Below the pieces are notes generated by a model. That model searched no databases. It was given only the letters and a program-made list of their open reading frames with translations, and was not told where the DNA came from. Both the position numbers and the translations under genes were made by a program. This document shows positions 55,926-64,000 of a DNA stretch of 64,000 nt, piece after piece (position 1 is the stretch's first letter; every line of letters starts with the position of its first letter). Origin of the DNA: Marinobacter sp. C7 (GTDB lineage: Bacteria; Pseudomonadota; Gammaproteobacteria; Pseudomonadales; Oleiphilaceae); the NCBI RefSeq assembly GCF_022343555.1, contig NZ_JAKQZH010000003.1, forward strand, positions 124,001 to 188,000. The letters run 5' to 3'.

Positions 55926-58160
55926 TCAGGCAGTCTTGCTCCGCAGGGAGCCGACAACGGCGTCAAGAGCCCGGTCAATCAGGGCACCCTGTTCCAGCAG
56001 GGTGAGTCGGCCGCGACGCATTTCATGGGCTAATTCCAGACGGGTCTTCTCGATCACCTTGAGGCCCATGCGGTTCACGAAGACAAACGAGTCTGCCTCT
56101 TCGATAATGGCTGAGAGTTTGCAGCGGAAGCTGGCGCCATTGACCAGGCGGAACTCAACCCAGTCTCCGATTTCGATGCCGTCTATCTGGGCGACGAATT
56201 CCGCAATGGCGGCGTCCTCCAGTTCCTGCTGGCGTGCTACCGCCGTTTTCTGGGTGCCCGCCAGATCGAAGTCTTCCCCGGCGTCAGCAGGTGTTTCCGG
56301 CGATTCCTGCACGCTCTCTGCTGACGCATTGGCGCGGAAGGCTTCTGCCAGTTCGTGTTTCAGCTGACCCATGGTTTCGTCCAGTCGAGACGAGTTATAG
56401 GAAACTTCCTCAAGCCCGGCACGCAGTGTTTTGAGAAGGCCGGGTACCACCCGGACCCACTGGTCACGTTCGTCATCTTCGTGATGGGGGTGCAGGCACC
56501 AGATCAGGTCGTCCACCACTTTTACGGACTCATGCCAGCGGTGCTCCACATCGTCCCGCAGGTAGGCCAGGAACATGAAGCGGCTCCAGCCATGGAGCAG
56601 GAGGTCGCGCACAACGTCAGGTAATTGGTATCTGGAAAGTTTCTTTCTCAGGATGGTATCAACGGTCTGTTGTGCCTGTTGGGATTTGATCCGTCCACGC
56701 TCCGATTCGCGGGTGCGCTGTTCAACCAGGGAAGCCTTCCGGTTTTCCCGTTCGAGGAATTGCTCGAACTCCTGGTAAAGGGTGTCGAACAGGCTCACAT
56801 CACCGTCGAACTCGTTGAGAATCCGCTGGACCGTATCGTGGATCTGGTTATAGAGCTTGTCCTTGGCCTTTTCGTCGCTCTTGCTCCAGCCAATGCCCGC
56901 GCGGGCCAGCGAGTTGAGCAGCTTCCTGGCCGGGTGAGAGGCCTGGCTGAAGAACGACTTGTCCCGGATAACCACTTTCAGGATCGGAATCTGCAGACGA
57001 CTGATCAGAACCTGGACCGGTGCGGAGAGGTTGTAGTCGTCCAGGATGAACTCGAACAACATGGAGACAAGATTGATCAGGTCCTCGTCCACCTCGTTCA
57101 GTGCCGGCTTCCTGCCGTCCTCCGATGGCGCTCTTGCCAGGAGTTGATTGACAACGGCGCGGAGGTCCACGGTAACAGGTTCACCCACGCTCAGGTCGCC
57201 GTCGGGCGCGTAGGAATCGGCAAGCGGCAGGGCGCTCAGAAGGCTGGCCAGTTCGGCATGGCCGACCACCCGGATCTGCGTATTCGAAGCTCGGGGAGGG
57301 ATGCCTGCGTTTGCACGCTGCGCCGCCAGCATCTGGCGGATCTGTTCGAAAACGGGGCTGTCTTCTTCTGAGGCAGCGGCGCCGGCACTACCGGCTGTTT
57401 CCGGTTTCGATTGCGAGGTTTCAGGGGATGAACGGGAGCTTCTGGTCTCGGCTTGTTTGCCGGCTTTTCCATGGTACCGGAAGTTGGGAATGATGCCGGC
57501 CTGGATCAGGATGCGGTTGGCTTCGTCCAGAAGCATGCCCAGGTTCGATACCACATAGCGATCGAACTGCTTGAGCAGAATGAGTCGTTCCCGGATCTGG
57601 ATTTCCAGTGCCTTTATGGCCTCGATGAATGCGCCACAAAGGTGTTCCGGAGCCATGGGGTTGACCGGGGCATCATCGCTGGCATCGGGGTAGACCTGAC
57701 TGAACCGGGCCTGTAGCTGTAGCAGAGGGCCCTGAAAGTGAGCCTTGGCCTTGCCAATCATGGCGTTCAGGGCAACCTGCTCTTCCAGGTCTTCATCACC
57801 GACCAGCGACAGCGTCTCTGCGCTGGTGCTGTAAGTGGGGGTTTCTCCCTGTGTCTGGCCGGTGCGGGGTGGCTCGGCGAACAGTCCCGCGACCGAACTC
57901 TGGAACTGGCGCTCGACACCCTTGCGTTTGATGCGGATTTCCCGCATCGCCTCGAAGTACCGGTTTTGCTCGTTGTTGCTGCGGGCGTTGTTGGCCAATT
58001 CGAACAGGGAGTCGTCGACGGCGTCAAAAGCTCCCTGCAGCAGATCGCCCAGTCCGGCGACCACCGTGTCACGAATACGCGTAACCTCTGCAGGAACCGG
58101 TTTACTATTGGCTGCTGGCTGGGGGTCGCGGAGGTAATGTATGCCGGACTGCTTGTTCAT
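55926..58160 (-). CDS. DUF1631 family protein
   Basis: A 744-residue soluble protein recognised as DUF1631 from its overall pattern (GLGDLLQGAFDAVDDSLFEL, then DRYVVSNLGMLLDEANRIL) and its length. It is mostly helical, with a Ser/Glu-rich linker around residues 225-265 and a C-terminal PilZ-like region (IEIGDWVEFRLVNGASFRC). The function is unknown. It directly precedes the tonB-like gene. Upstream of it lies a 137-base gap without other features. Confidence 0.87.
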   Translation of the reverse strand: MNKQSGIHYLRDPQPAANSKPVPAEVTRIRDTVVAGLGDLLQGAFDAVDDSLFELANNARSNNEQNRYFEAMREIRIKRKGVERQFQSSVAGLFAEPPRTGQTQGETPTYSTSAETLSLVGDEDLEEQVALNAMIGKAKAHFQGPLLQLQARFSQVYPDASDDAPVNPMAPEHLCGAFIEAIKALEIQIRERLILLKQFDRYVVSNLGMLLDEANRILIQAGIIPNFRYHGKAGKQAETRSSRSSPETSQSKPETAGSAGAAASEEDSPVFEQIRQMLAAQRANAGIPPRASNTQIRVVGHAELASLLSALPLADSYAPDGDLSVGEPVTVDLRAVVNQLLARAPSEDGRKPALNEVDEDLINLVSMLFEFILDDYNLSAPVQVLISRLQIPILKVVIRDKSFFSQASHPARKLLNSLARAGIGWSKSDEKAKDKLYNQIHDTVQRILNEFDGDVSLFDTLYQEFEQFLERENRKASLVEQRTRESERGRIKSQQAQQTVDTILRKKLSRYQLPDVVRDLLLHGWSRFMFLAYLRDDVEHRWHESVKVVDDLIWCLHPHHEDDERDQWVRVVPGLLKTLRAGLEEVSYNSSRLDETMGQLKHELAEAFRANASAESVQESPETPADAGEDFDLAGTQKTAVARQQELEDAAIAEFVAQIDGIEIGDWVEFRLVNGASFRCKLSAIIEEADSFVFVNRMGLKVIEKTRLELAHEMRRGRLTLLEQGALIDRALDAVVGSLRSKTA

Positions 58161-58297
58161 GGCCTTCTCCTGTCTACGCCTTAACCGGATACATGACCGA
58201 GCTGGAACTCCATGTGTTCTCGTTCTTGGTTAAATTTACCGCAATTCGCCGCACATTAACATGAATAAACGCCATCCTGAGAGCCTTGTCAAAAAAA

Positions 58298-59587
58298 TCA
58301 GCGGTTGCCGAGAGGAAGTGAACGCTTTTTCCGCTTCCGGGGATGCACTATGGCGGCTTTCACCACGTTATCCTTGATCTGGAGCACTTCCACCCGGTGA
58401 CCATCCACTTTCAGGCAGACGTTGGTGTCGGGGATGTTTTCCAGGGTCTCGGTTATGAGGCCGTTCAGGGTTTTGGGTCCGTCCGTCGGCAGTTTCCAGC
58501 CCAGAGTCTTGTTGATCGTTCGAACTGCTGACGTGCCATCAATGATAAAGGTTCCATCGTCCTGAGGGATAATGTCCGGGCTGGTTGCGGCATAGTCGGT
58601 GGTGAATTCGCCCACGATTTCCTCGAGGATGTCCTCCAGCGTGGCCAGGCCAAGGACATCGCCGTATTCATCCACTACGATGCCGAACCGGCGCTTGCCT
58701 TTCTGGAAGTTGATCAGCTGGGTGTTCAATGGAGTGCTTTCGGGAATGAAATACGGCTCCTGGCACAGCTGCATGATCATCGCTTTGTTGATCTCTTCCT
58801 GCTGCACCAGTTTGGAGGCGCTGCGCAGGTGGAGGATGCCCTGGATGTTGTTGATGTCACCCTTGAAGACAGGCAGGCGGGTGTGTTGGCTGCTCCTCAG
58901 TTGCCGGAGGATGGTGTCTGTGTCGTCATCCAGATCGACCCCCACCACTTCGTTTCGCGGCACCATTATGTCGTTGACCGTTACCTTTTCCAGATCGAGG
59001 ATGCTCACCAGCATGTCCTTGTGCTTGGCGGGGATCAGGGCGCCGGCTTCGTTGACGAGGGTTCGGAGTTCTTCCCGGCTGAGATGCTCGGACGCGGCGT
59101 CTTCCGGGGACACTTTCAGCAGCTTGAGGATCACTCCGGTGAAGAGGTTGACCGCCCAGACAATCGGGTAGAGCACCTTCAGTAGCGGGCCGAGCACATA
59201 GCTGGCCGGGAAGGCGATCTTTTCGGGAAACAGGGCCGCCAGGGTTTTGGGGGTCACCTCGGCGAAAATGAGGATCACGATCGTCAGCAGCAGGGTGGCG
59301 ATGGCAATGCCGGCATCTCCCCAGATCCTGATGGCAATAACTGTGGCAATGGAAGAGGCCAGGATGTTGACGAAATTGTTGCCGATGAGGATAACGCCGA
59401 TCAGCTGGTCTGTTCGCTGGAGCAGTCCCTGGGCTCGCCGGGCGCCTTTGTGGCCGGTTTTGGCCATGTGTTTCAGGCGGTACCGGTTCAGCGACATCAT
59501 GCCGGTCTCGGAGCTTGAGAAAAAGGCCGACAGGCAGATGAGGGCAACAAGAAGAATAAACAGCGCGGATAGCGATGTTTCGTTCAA
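58298..59587 (-). CDS. HlyC/CorC-family CNNM-type membrane protein (YfjD-like)
   Basis: A 429-residue protein with an N-terminal DUF21/CNNM membrane domain (FFSSSETGMMSLNRYRLKHM, VILIGNNFVNILASSIATV), two CBS motifs (DIMVPRNEVVGVDLDDDTD and GKRRFGIVVDEYGDVLGLAT) and a C-terminal CorC-HlyC transporter-associated domain. Members are involved in magnesium or cobalt handling. It lies just downstream of ypjD on the same strand, a common pairing in gammaproteobacteria. Confidence 0.93.
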   Translation of the reverse strand: MNETSLSALFILLVALICLSAFFSSSETGMMSLNRYRLKHMAKTGHKGARRAQGLLQRTDQLIGVILIGNNFVNILASSIATVIAIRIWGDAGIAIATLLLTIVILIFAEVTPKTLAALFPEKIAFPASYVLGPLLKVLYPIVWAVNLFTGVILKLLKVSPEDAASEHLSREELRTLVNEAGALIPAKHKDMLVSILDLEKVTVNDIMVPRNEVVGVDLDDDTDTILRQLRSSQHTRLPVFKGDINNIQGILHLRSASKLVQQEEINKAMIMQLCQEPYFIPESTPLNTQLINFQKGKRRFGIVVDEYGDVLGLATLEDILEEIVGEFTTDYAATSPDIIPQDDGTFIIDGTSAVRTINKTLGWKLPTDGPKTLNGLITETLENIPDTNVCLKVDGHRVEVLQIKDNVVKAAIVHPRKRKKRSLPLGNR

Positions 59588-59673
59588 AGGAAAGAGTCCT
59601 TATTTTACTGACGAGTTGGGAAAATAGGTTTTGTTTCGGTCAGGTGTCAAGCAGGGTAGATGCCGTTGGTCTT

Positions 59674-60480
59674 TCAGCCCCCGCGGTGGAACACCAGTTC
59701 AAGGACAAATTTGCTGCCATAGAAAGCCAGCATGAGCAGGAGGCAGCCGGCCAGTGTCCAGCGGCTGGCCGTCATTCCTCGCCAGCCCTGGGTGTACCGG
59801 CCAATCAGCAGGGCCACAAAGACCAGTAACGACAGCAGGGAAAAAACCGTCTTGTGGGCAAGATCCTGGGCGAAGAGGTCCTCGATGAACAGGGCGCCAG
59901 TGACAATCGCCAGCACCAGCAGCACGACTCCGGCCCAGACCATTTCAAACAGCAGGGATTCCATGGTCTGAAGTGGTGGCAGGTTGCGTACCAGAATGCT
60001 GTTGTAGTTGTGCTTGAGTTGGCGGTTCTGAAAATACAGCAGAATGGCCTGGATGGCGGCCAGCGTAAACAGGCTGTACGCTGTCACGGATAACGCGATA
60101 TGGGAAAGCATGCCGTAGCTGTGCTCGGAAACCAGCCGGGAGGGCGTATGGGTAATCAGGACAAGGATAATGGTCAGTGCTGCGAGCGGGTAAACTCCCA
60201 GGAACAGGCTCTGGACTGGTTTTCGGAGATTCAGTCCCAATAGAAGGAAGACGATCAGCCACGAGATCAGTACTGAGCTTTTAAAAAAGCTGAGGTCAAA
60301 GCCGCCGTCATGATAGACCGTCTGGGCAATCAGCAGGCCATGGCTGGTCAGCGCCAGAATCCCGATGAGGGTCGTGATGGCGAGATTGCTTTGTACCCGT
60401 CCGCGGAAATGGAGCGCCTGCAGCGCGGTACCAACGCTGTATAAAAAGAGAGAGGTGACCGCGAGAATCAGCGTTCCCAT
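59674..60480 (-). CDS. ypjD: Inner membrane protein YpjD (CcsA-like cytochrome c assembly domain)
   Basis: A 268-residue membrane protein of the CcsA/CcmC-like fold. It has about eight hydrophobic segments, with family-like blocks SYGMLSHIALSVTAYSLFTL and RNLPPLQTMESLLFEMVWAG. The YpjD function is not established; it is unlikely to be a full cytochrome c maturation factor on its own. It starts a minus-strand unit and is divergent from ffh. Confidence 0.9.
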   Translation of the reverse strand: MGTLILAVTSLFLYSVGTALQALHFRGRVQSNLAITTLIGILALTSHGLLIAQTVYHDGGFDLSFFKSSVLISWLIVFLLLGLNLRKPVQSLFLGVYPLAALTIILVLITHTPSRLVSEHSYGMLSHIALSVTAYSLFTLAAIQAILLYFQNRQLKHNYNSILVRNLPPLQTMESLLFEMVWAGVVLLVLAIVTGALFIEDLFAQDLAHKTVFSLLSLLVFVALLIGRYTQGWRGMTASRWTLAGCLLLMLAFYGSKFVLELVFHRGG

Positions 60481-60593
60481 GACTTCCTTATTACTACTCT
60501 ACTGGCTGGAAAAGAGGCTGAATGTCAGCCGATTTGACCGGGTTGGTCGTTTCAGGGCGATAGTCTGGTTATAATGTCGCGATTATGCAACAG

Positions 60594-60625
60594 GAATCAA
60601 GGAAGCATATCTGGCTCCTTGATTC
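60594..60625 (+). other. Hairpin in the leader of ffh
   Basis: GAATCAAGGA (60594-60603) pairs with TCCTTGATTC (60616-60625), extended by a GC/GC step past one bulged A. It lies 36 bases before the ffh ATG. A TATAAT at 60570-60575 would place it at the 5' end of the mRNA, so it may be a leader structure. Confidence 0.5.
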
Positions 60626-60661
60626 GGTATACATTTTATTTCCGGGGTACGGAAGAGACGC

Positions 60662-62050
60662 ATGTTTGAAAATCTCCAGGACCGGCTTTCCGGCAGTTTG
60701 CGCAAGATTACCGGTCAGGCGCGACTGACCGATGACAACATCAAGGATACCCTGCGCGAAGTACGCATGGCATTGCTCGAGGCGGACGTCGCCCTTCCCG
60801 TGGTCAAGGACTTCGTGGAGGGAGTGCGCAAGCGGGCAATCGGTCAGGAAGTCCAGCGCAGCCTGACTCCGGGTCAGGTCTTCGTCAAGGTCGTCCAGCA
60901 GGAGCTGGAGCGGGTGATGGGCGAGGGTAACGAGTCCCTCAATCTGTCCGTTCAGCCGCCTGCCGTGATCATGATGGCGGGTCTGCAGGGTGCGGGTAAG
61001 ACCACCACAGTCGCCAAGCTCTCCCGCTTCCTTAAAGAACGGCAGAAAAAGTCAGTCATGGTGGTCAGTGCCGATGTGTACCGGCCGGCGGCGATCAGGC
61101 AGCTGGAAACCCTGGCAGGGGAAGTGGGTGTCGAGTTCTTCCCGAGTACCGCAGACCAGGATCCGGTGGATATTGCCGAGGGGGCGATCGGTGCCGCCCG
61201 CAAGAAGCACATCGATGTGGTGATTCTCGATACGGCCGGCCGGCTGCATGTGGACGATCAGATGATGGATGAGATCGGCCGCCTGCATCGCGCAGTGAAG
61301 CCGGTCGAGACCCTGTTCGTGGTTGATTCCATGACAGGTCAGGATGCTGCCAATACCGCCAAGGCTTTCAATGATGCCTTGCCGCTGACCGGTGTCGTGC
61401 TGACCAAGACGGACGGTGATGCCCGGGGCGGTGCAGCTCTGTCGGTTCGCCACATTACCGGTAAGCCGATCAAGTTTCTCGGTGTCGGCGAAAAATCCGA
61501 TGCCCTCGAGCCGTTCTATCCGGACCGCGTGGCCTCCCGGATTCTTGGCATGGGCGATGTGCTGTCCCTGATTGAAGAGGCGGAGCGCAAGCTGGACCAG
61601 AAGAAGGCCCAGAAGCTCACCAAGAAGATCAAGAAGGGTAAGGGCTTTGATCTGGAGGATTTCCGGGATCAGCTGCAGCAAATGAAGAACATGGGCGGCA
61701 TCGGTGGTCTGCTCGACAAGCTGCCGGGCATGGGGCAGATGGCCCAGATGGCTCAGCAGCAGGTCAACGACAAATCGCTGGGCCAGATGGAGGCGATCAT
61801 CTGTTCAATGACGCCAAAGGAGCGCCGTTTTCCGGATGTCATCAACAATTCCCGCAAGCGTCGCATTGCGGCGGGTTCGGGTACGCAAATCCAGGATGTG
61901 AACCGTCTGCTCAAGCAGCACAAGCAGATGTCGAAGATGATGAAAAAGTTTGGCAAGAAAGGCGGAATGGCCAACATGATGCGTGGCATGGGTGGTATGA
62001 TGCCGCCCGGCGGCGGCGGTGGTGGAATGCCCCCGTTTGGCCGTATGTAA
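60662..62050 (+). CDS. ffh: Signal recognition particle protein
   Basis: A 462-residue GTPase that delivers membrane proteins with 4.5S RNA. It has the NG domain with G1 GLQGAGKTT (107-115), DTAGRLHVDD, TKTDGDARGG and the M domain rich in Met (KQMSKMMKKFG, then MANMMRGMGGMMPPGG). It is full length. A terminator-like hairpin follows before rpsP. Confidence 0.97.
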   Translation: MFENLQDRLSGSLRKITGQARLTDDNIKDTLREVRMALLEADVALPVVKDFVEGVRKRAIGQEVQRSLTPGQVFVKVVQQELERVMGEGNESLNLSVQPPAVIMMAGLQGAGKTTTVAKLSRFLKERQKKSVMVVSADVYRPAAIRQLETLAGEVGVEFFPSTADQDPVDIAEGAIGAARKKHIDVVILDTAGRLHVDDQMMDEIGRLHRAVKPVETLFVVDSMTGQDAANTAKAFNDALPLTGVVLTKTDGDARGGAALSVRHITGKPIKFLGVGEKSDALEPFYPDRVASRILGMGDVLSLIEEAERKLDQKKAQKLTKKIKKGKGFDLEDFRDQLQQMKNMGGIGGLLDKLPGMGQMAQMAQQQVNDKSLGQMEAIICSMTPKERRFPDVINNSRKRRIAAGSGTQIQDVNRLLKQHKQMSKMMKKFGKKGGMANMMRGMGGMMPPGGGGGGMPPFGRM

Positions 62051-62064
62051 AAAGCCTTATGCCG

Positions 62065-62095
62065 AAAACGGGGAAACAGCAGGTTTCCCTGTTTT
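62065..62095 (+). terminator. Terminator-like hairpin after ffh
   Basis: AAAACGGGGAAAC pairs with GTTTCCCTGTTTT (13 bp, one G-T) around a five-base loop. The 3' side and following CTTT provide T-rich sequence. It plausibly ends the ffh transcript before rpsP. Confidence 0.75.
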
Positions 62096-62213
62096 CTTTG
62101 GCGCTTTTTTAGCATAGAATAGCGCCCCTTTCGAGTATGGGTCTTCGCGTCAGCCGCCTTCGGCAGGCGTGAATCGTACAAAGTTCGTACAACAGAACAG
62201 GATATTGGTCGAA

Positions 62214-62453
62214 ATGGTAACAATCCGTTTGGCTCGTGGCGGCTCCAAGAAGCGCCCGTTCTACCATCTGACAGTCACTGACAGCCGCAACGCCCGCGAC
62301 GGCCGTTTCATCGAGCGTGTCGGTTTCTTCAATCCGGTCGCCCGTGGTCAGGAAGAGCGTCTGCGTGTGGACCGTGATCGCGTAAACTTCTGGCTGGAAA
62401 AAGGTGCTCAGACCTCCGAGCGCGTTGCCCAGCTGCTGAAGGGCGCAGAGTAA
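62214..62453 (+). CDS. rpsP: 30S ribosomal protein bS16
   Basis: A 79-residue small ribosomal protein with the typical [19 protein letters not shown] start and [11 protein letters not shown]. The ATG at 62214 is chosen; the frame opens 45 bases earlier without family similarity. It heads the conserved rpsP-rimM-trmD-rplS operon. Confidence 0.97.
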   Translation: MVTIRLARGGSKKRPFYHLTVTDSRNARDGRFIERVGFFNPVARGQEERLRVDRDRVNFWLEKGAQTSERVAQLLKGAE

Positions 62454-62479
62454 TAACGCTTTAACCCGGGGTTTCAGGC

Positions 62480-63007
62480 ATGACGCAGACTTCGCAGGAA
62501 ACTGTGATCGGCCGCATTACCTCGGTGTTCGGGGTCAAGGGATGGCTCAAGGTCTATTCCTACACTGACCCCAGGGAAGGAATTCTTGATTACCGGGACT
62601 GGACGCTGGTCCTGAATGGTAAGAGGATTCCGGCCAGGCTTGAGGAGGGTCGCCGCCAGGGGCAGGGGATCGTCGTCAGGCTGAAGGGTATTGATGACCG
62701 TGAAGTCGCTCGTACCTACAGTGGTGCGGAAGTTGTAGTTTCTACAGCAGAGCTGCCTGAGCTGCCCAGTGGAGAGTACTACTGGTATCAGCTGGAAGGT
62801 CTGGAGGTTTTCACGGTTGAGGGGATGAACCTGGGAAAGGTCCATCACCTTCTGGAAACAGGGTCCAACGATGTTCTCGTGGTGCGTGCCACCCGGGACT
62901 CGGCAGACCAGCGCGAGCGGCTGATTCCCTACCTGCCGGATCAGGTCGTCCGGGAGGTGGATCTGGCTGGCAACCGCCTGGTTGTTGACTGGGATCCGGA
63001 GTTCTGA
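62480..63007 (+). CDS. rimM: Ribosome maturation factor RimM
   Basis: A 175-residue protein that helps assemble the 30S head. It has the N-terminal RimM domain (VIGRITSVFGVKGWLKVYSY) and a C-terminal PRC-barrel (GEYYWYQLEGLEVFT, LIPYLPDQVVREVDL). It lies between rpsP and trmD, 26 bases after rpsP and 3 bases before trmD. Confidence 0.96.
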   Translation: MTQTSQETVIGRITSVFGVKGWLKVYSYTDPREGILDYRDWTLVLNGKRIPARLEEGRRQGQGIVVRLKGIDDREVARTYSGAEVVVSTAELPELPSGEYYWYQLEGLEVFTVEGMNLGKVHHLLETGSNDVLVVRATRDSADQRERLIPYLPDQVVREVDLAGNRLVVDWDPEF

Positions 63008-63010
63008 CGG

Positions 63011-63757
63011 GTGTGGATTGGCGCAGTCAGTCTGTTCCCGGAAATGTTTCGTGCGGTTACGGATTACGGGATAACCGGAAGGGCGGTTCGGGAAGGTTTG
63101 CTGACCTTCGAGAGCTGGAATCCCCGGGAGTTTACCCATGACCGTCATCGCACGGTAGACGACCGGCCATACGGTGGCGGTCCCGGGATGCTGATGAAAA
63201 TGCAGCCTTTGCGGGATGCTATCCATGCGGCTCGGGAGGCGGCGCCCGGTAAAGCTTGTGTGGTTTACCTGTCGCCCCAGGGAGAAACCCTGACACAGTC
63301 TGTTGTTGAATCCCTTGCGGAGGAGCGGCAGCTGATCCTGGTTTCGGGGCGATACGAGGGTGTTGATGAGCGCCTGATCTCGACAGAAGTCGATCGGGAG
63401 GTGTCACTGGGTGATTTTGTTCTTTCCGGTGGCGAGTTGGCGGCCATGGTCGTCGTTGATGCGGTGACACGCCTCATCCCCGGAGCGCTGGGTCATGCGC
63501 AGTCAGCAGAGCAGGATTCCTTTGCTGATGGATTGCTGGATTGTCCGCACTACACCCGGCCCGAAGTTTACGAAGGTCAGGCGGTGCCGGAAGTTCTTTT
63601 GGGCGGTCACCACGAGCAGATCCGGCGTTGGCGGCTCAAAGAGTCGTTAAGGCGAACCCGGCAGCGACGCCCCGACCTGCTGGAGAAGCGGGCGCTTACG
63701 GACGAAGAGCGTGAGCTGCTGGAAGAAATTTTGAATGAACCGGGTGTCTCTGAGTGA
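63011..63757 (+). CDS. trmD: tRNA (guanine-37-N1)-methyltransferase
   Basis: A 248-residue SPOUT methyltransferase that makes m1G37 in tRNA and prevents frameshifting. The N-terminus is [19 protein letters not shown], the substrate region [14 protein letters not shown], and the trefoil knot [11 protein letters not shown] with [18 protein letters not shown]. The start is GTG at 63011, 3 bases after the rimM stop. Confidence 0.97.
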   Translation: MWIGAVSLFPEMFRAVTDYGITGRAVREGLLTFESWNPREFTHDRHRTVDDRPYGGGPGMLMKMQPLRDAIHAAREAAPGKACVVYLSPQGETLTQSVVESLAEERQLILVSGRYEGVDERLISTEVDREVSLGDFVLSGGELAAMVVVDAVTRLIPGALGHAQSAEQDSFADGLLDCPHYTRPEVYEGQAVPEVLLGGHHEQIRRWRLKESLRRTRQRRPDLLEKRALTDEERELLEEILNEPGVSE

Positions 63758-63794
63758 TCAGGGCATTGAGAGATTGGGTATCAGGAGCATTACG

Positions 63795-64000
63795 ATGAGC
63801 GGCAAGAACAACATCATCAGTCAAATTGAAGCAGAACAGATGACCAAGGAAATCCCTGCGTTTGCGCCGGGTGACACCGTGGTCGTTCAGGTTCGCGTAA
63901 CCGAGGGTAACCGTGAGCGTCTGCAGGCGTTCGAAGGCGTGGTTATCGGCAAGCGCAACCGTGGCATGAACTCTTCCTTCACTGTTCGTAAGATCTCTTA
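63795..64000 (+). CDS. rplS: 50S ribosomal protein bL19, partial
   Basis: The first 68 codons ([20 protein letters not shown]...) match bL19, including [20 protein letters not shown] and [20 protein letters not shown]. The gene runs off the end of the window; bL19 is normally about 115-120 residues. It is the last gene of the rpsP operon, 37 bases after trmD. Confidence 0.95.
   Translation, partial: MSGKNNIISQIEAEQMTKEIPAFAPGDTVVVQVRVTEGNRERLQAFEGVVIGKRNRGMNSSFTVRKIS

Noticed and set aside
1..64000. CRISPR arrays, insertion sequences, prophage or attachment sites
   Set aside because: I looked for regularly spaced repeats, transposase or integrase motifs and duplicated ends and saw none; tRNA 3' ends are not flanked by partial duplications.

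Overview
The window is a GC-rich, densely coded chromosomal segment of a gammaproteobacterium. Gene order and protein sequences (lolB-ispE-tRNA-Gln-prs-rplY-pth-ychF; hemA-prfA-prmC-moeB; hopJ-minCDE; ffh-rpsP-rimM-trmD-rplS) look like a marine Marinobacter-type bacterium. The genus is an inference from recognition, not from a search. I see no phage, insertion sequence, CRISPR array or rRNA.

Layout. 1-2.8 kb: 5' part of metY, a beta-lactamase-fold serine hydrolase and two tiny membrane proteins. 2.9-10.1 kb (minus strand): tRNA-Met, ychF, pth, rplY, prs, tRNA-Gln, ispE, lolB and a TPR lipoprotein. 10.3-14.3 kb (plus): tightly overlapped hemA-prfA-prmC-moeB. 14.5-15.9 kb: photolyase. 16.0-20.6 kb: a six-gene operon (DUF432-like protein, MscS channel, RimB-like protease, RimK glutamate ligase, M14/AspA-like deacylase, YjbQ). 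20.7-27.4 kb: a TAXI-type TRAP transporter with its DctB/DctD-type two-component system and a good sigma-54 promoter. 27.4-32.6 kb: cytochrome b561, a P-type ATPase interrupted by an in-frame amber codon, and a lipoprotein hydrolase. 32.7-36.6 kb: PhoH, CBS, START and DUF2804 proteins. 36.6-39.1 kb: minCDE with hopJ and a DUF1244 gene upstream. 39.2-43.2 kb: SOS-controlled dinB, a PAP2 phosphatase plus GT4 glycosyltransferase operon, and an aldo-keto reductase. 43.4-48.2 kb: a small secreted protein, a long acetyl-CoA hydrolase/transferase, SlyD and olsBA for ornithine lipids. 48.4-52.6 kb: RstAB-like two-component system, a candidate small RNA and glpK. 52.6-60.5 kb: orphan ABC ATPase, argF, grxD, tonB, DUF1631, CorC-like protein and YpjD. 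60.6-64 kb: ffh and the rpsP-rimM-trmD-rplS operon (rplS cut by the window end).

The most notable regulatory reading is a pair of tandem 11-bp-period PHO-box arrays. One lies upstream of the glycosyltransferase/PAP2 operon (three half-sites), the other upstream of olsBA (four half-sites). Together they suggest that two surrogate-lipid routes, glycolipid and ornithine lipid, are switched on by PhoB during phosphate starvation. Other points are the RimK/RimB/M14/MscS operon, the sigma-54 promoter with a 20-bp dyad in front of the TRAP operon, the amber codon in the ATPase, and a promoter-stem-terminator unit between rstB and glpK. All functional statements rest on reading the sequence and on family knowledge; no search was run.
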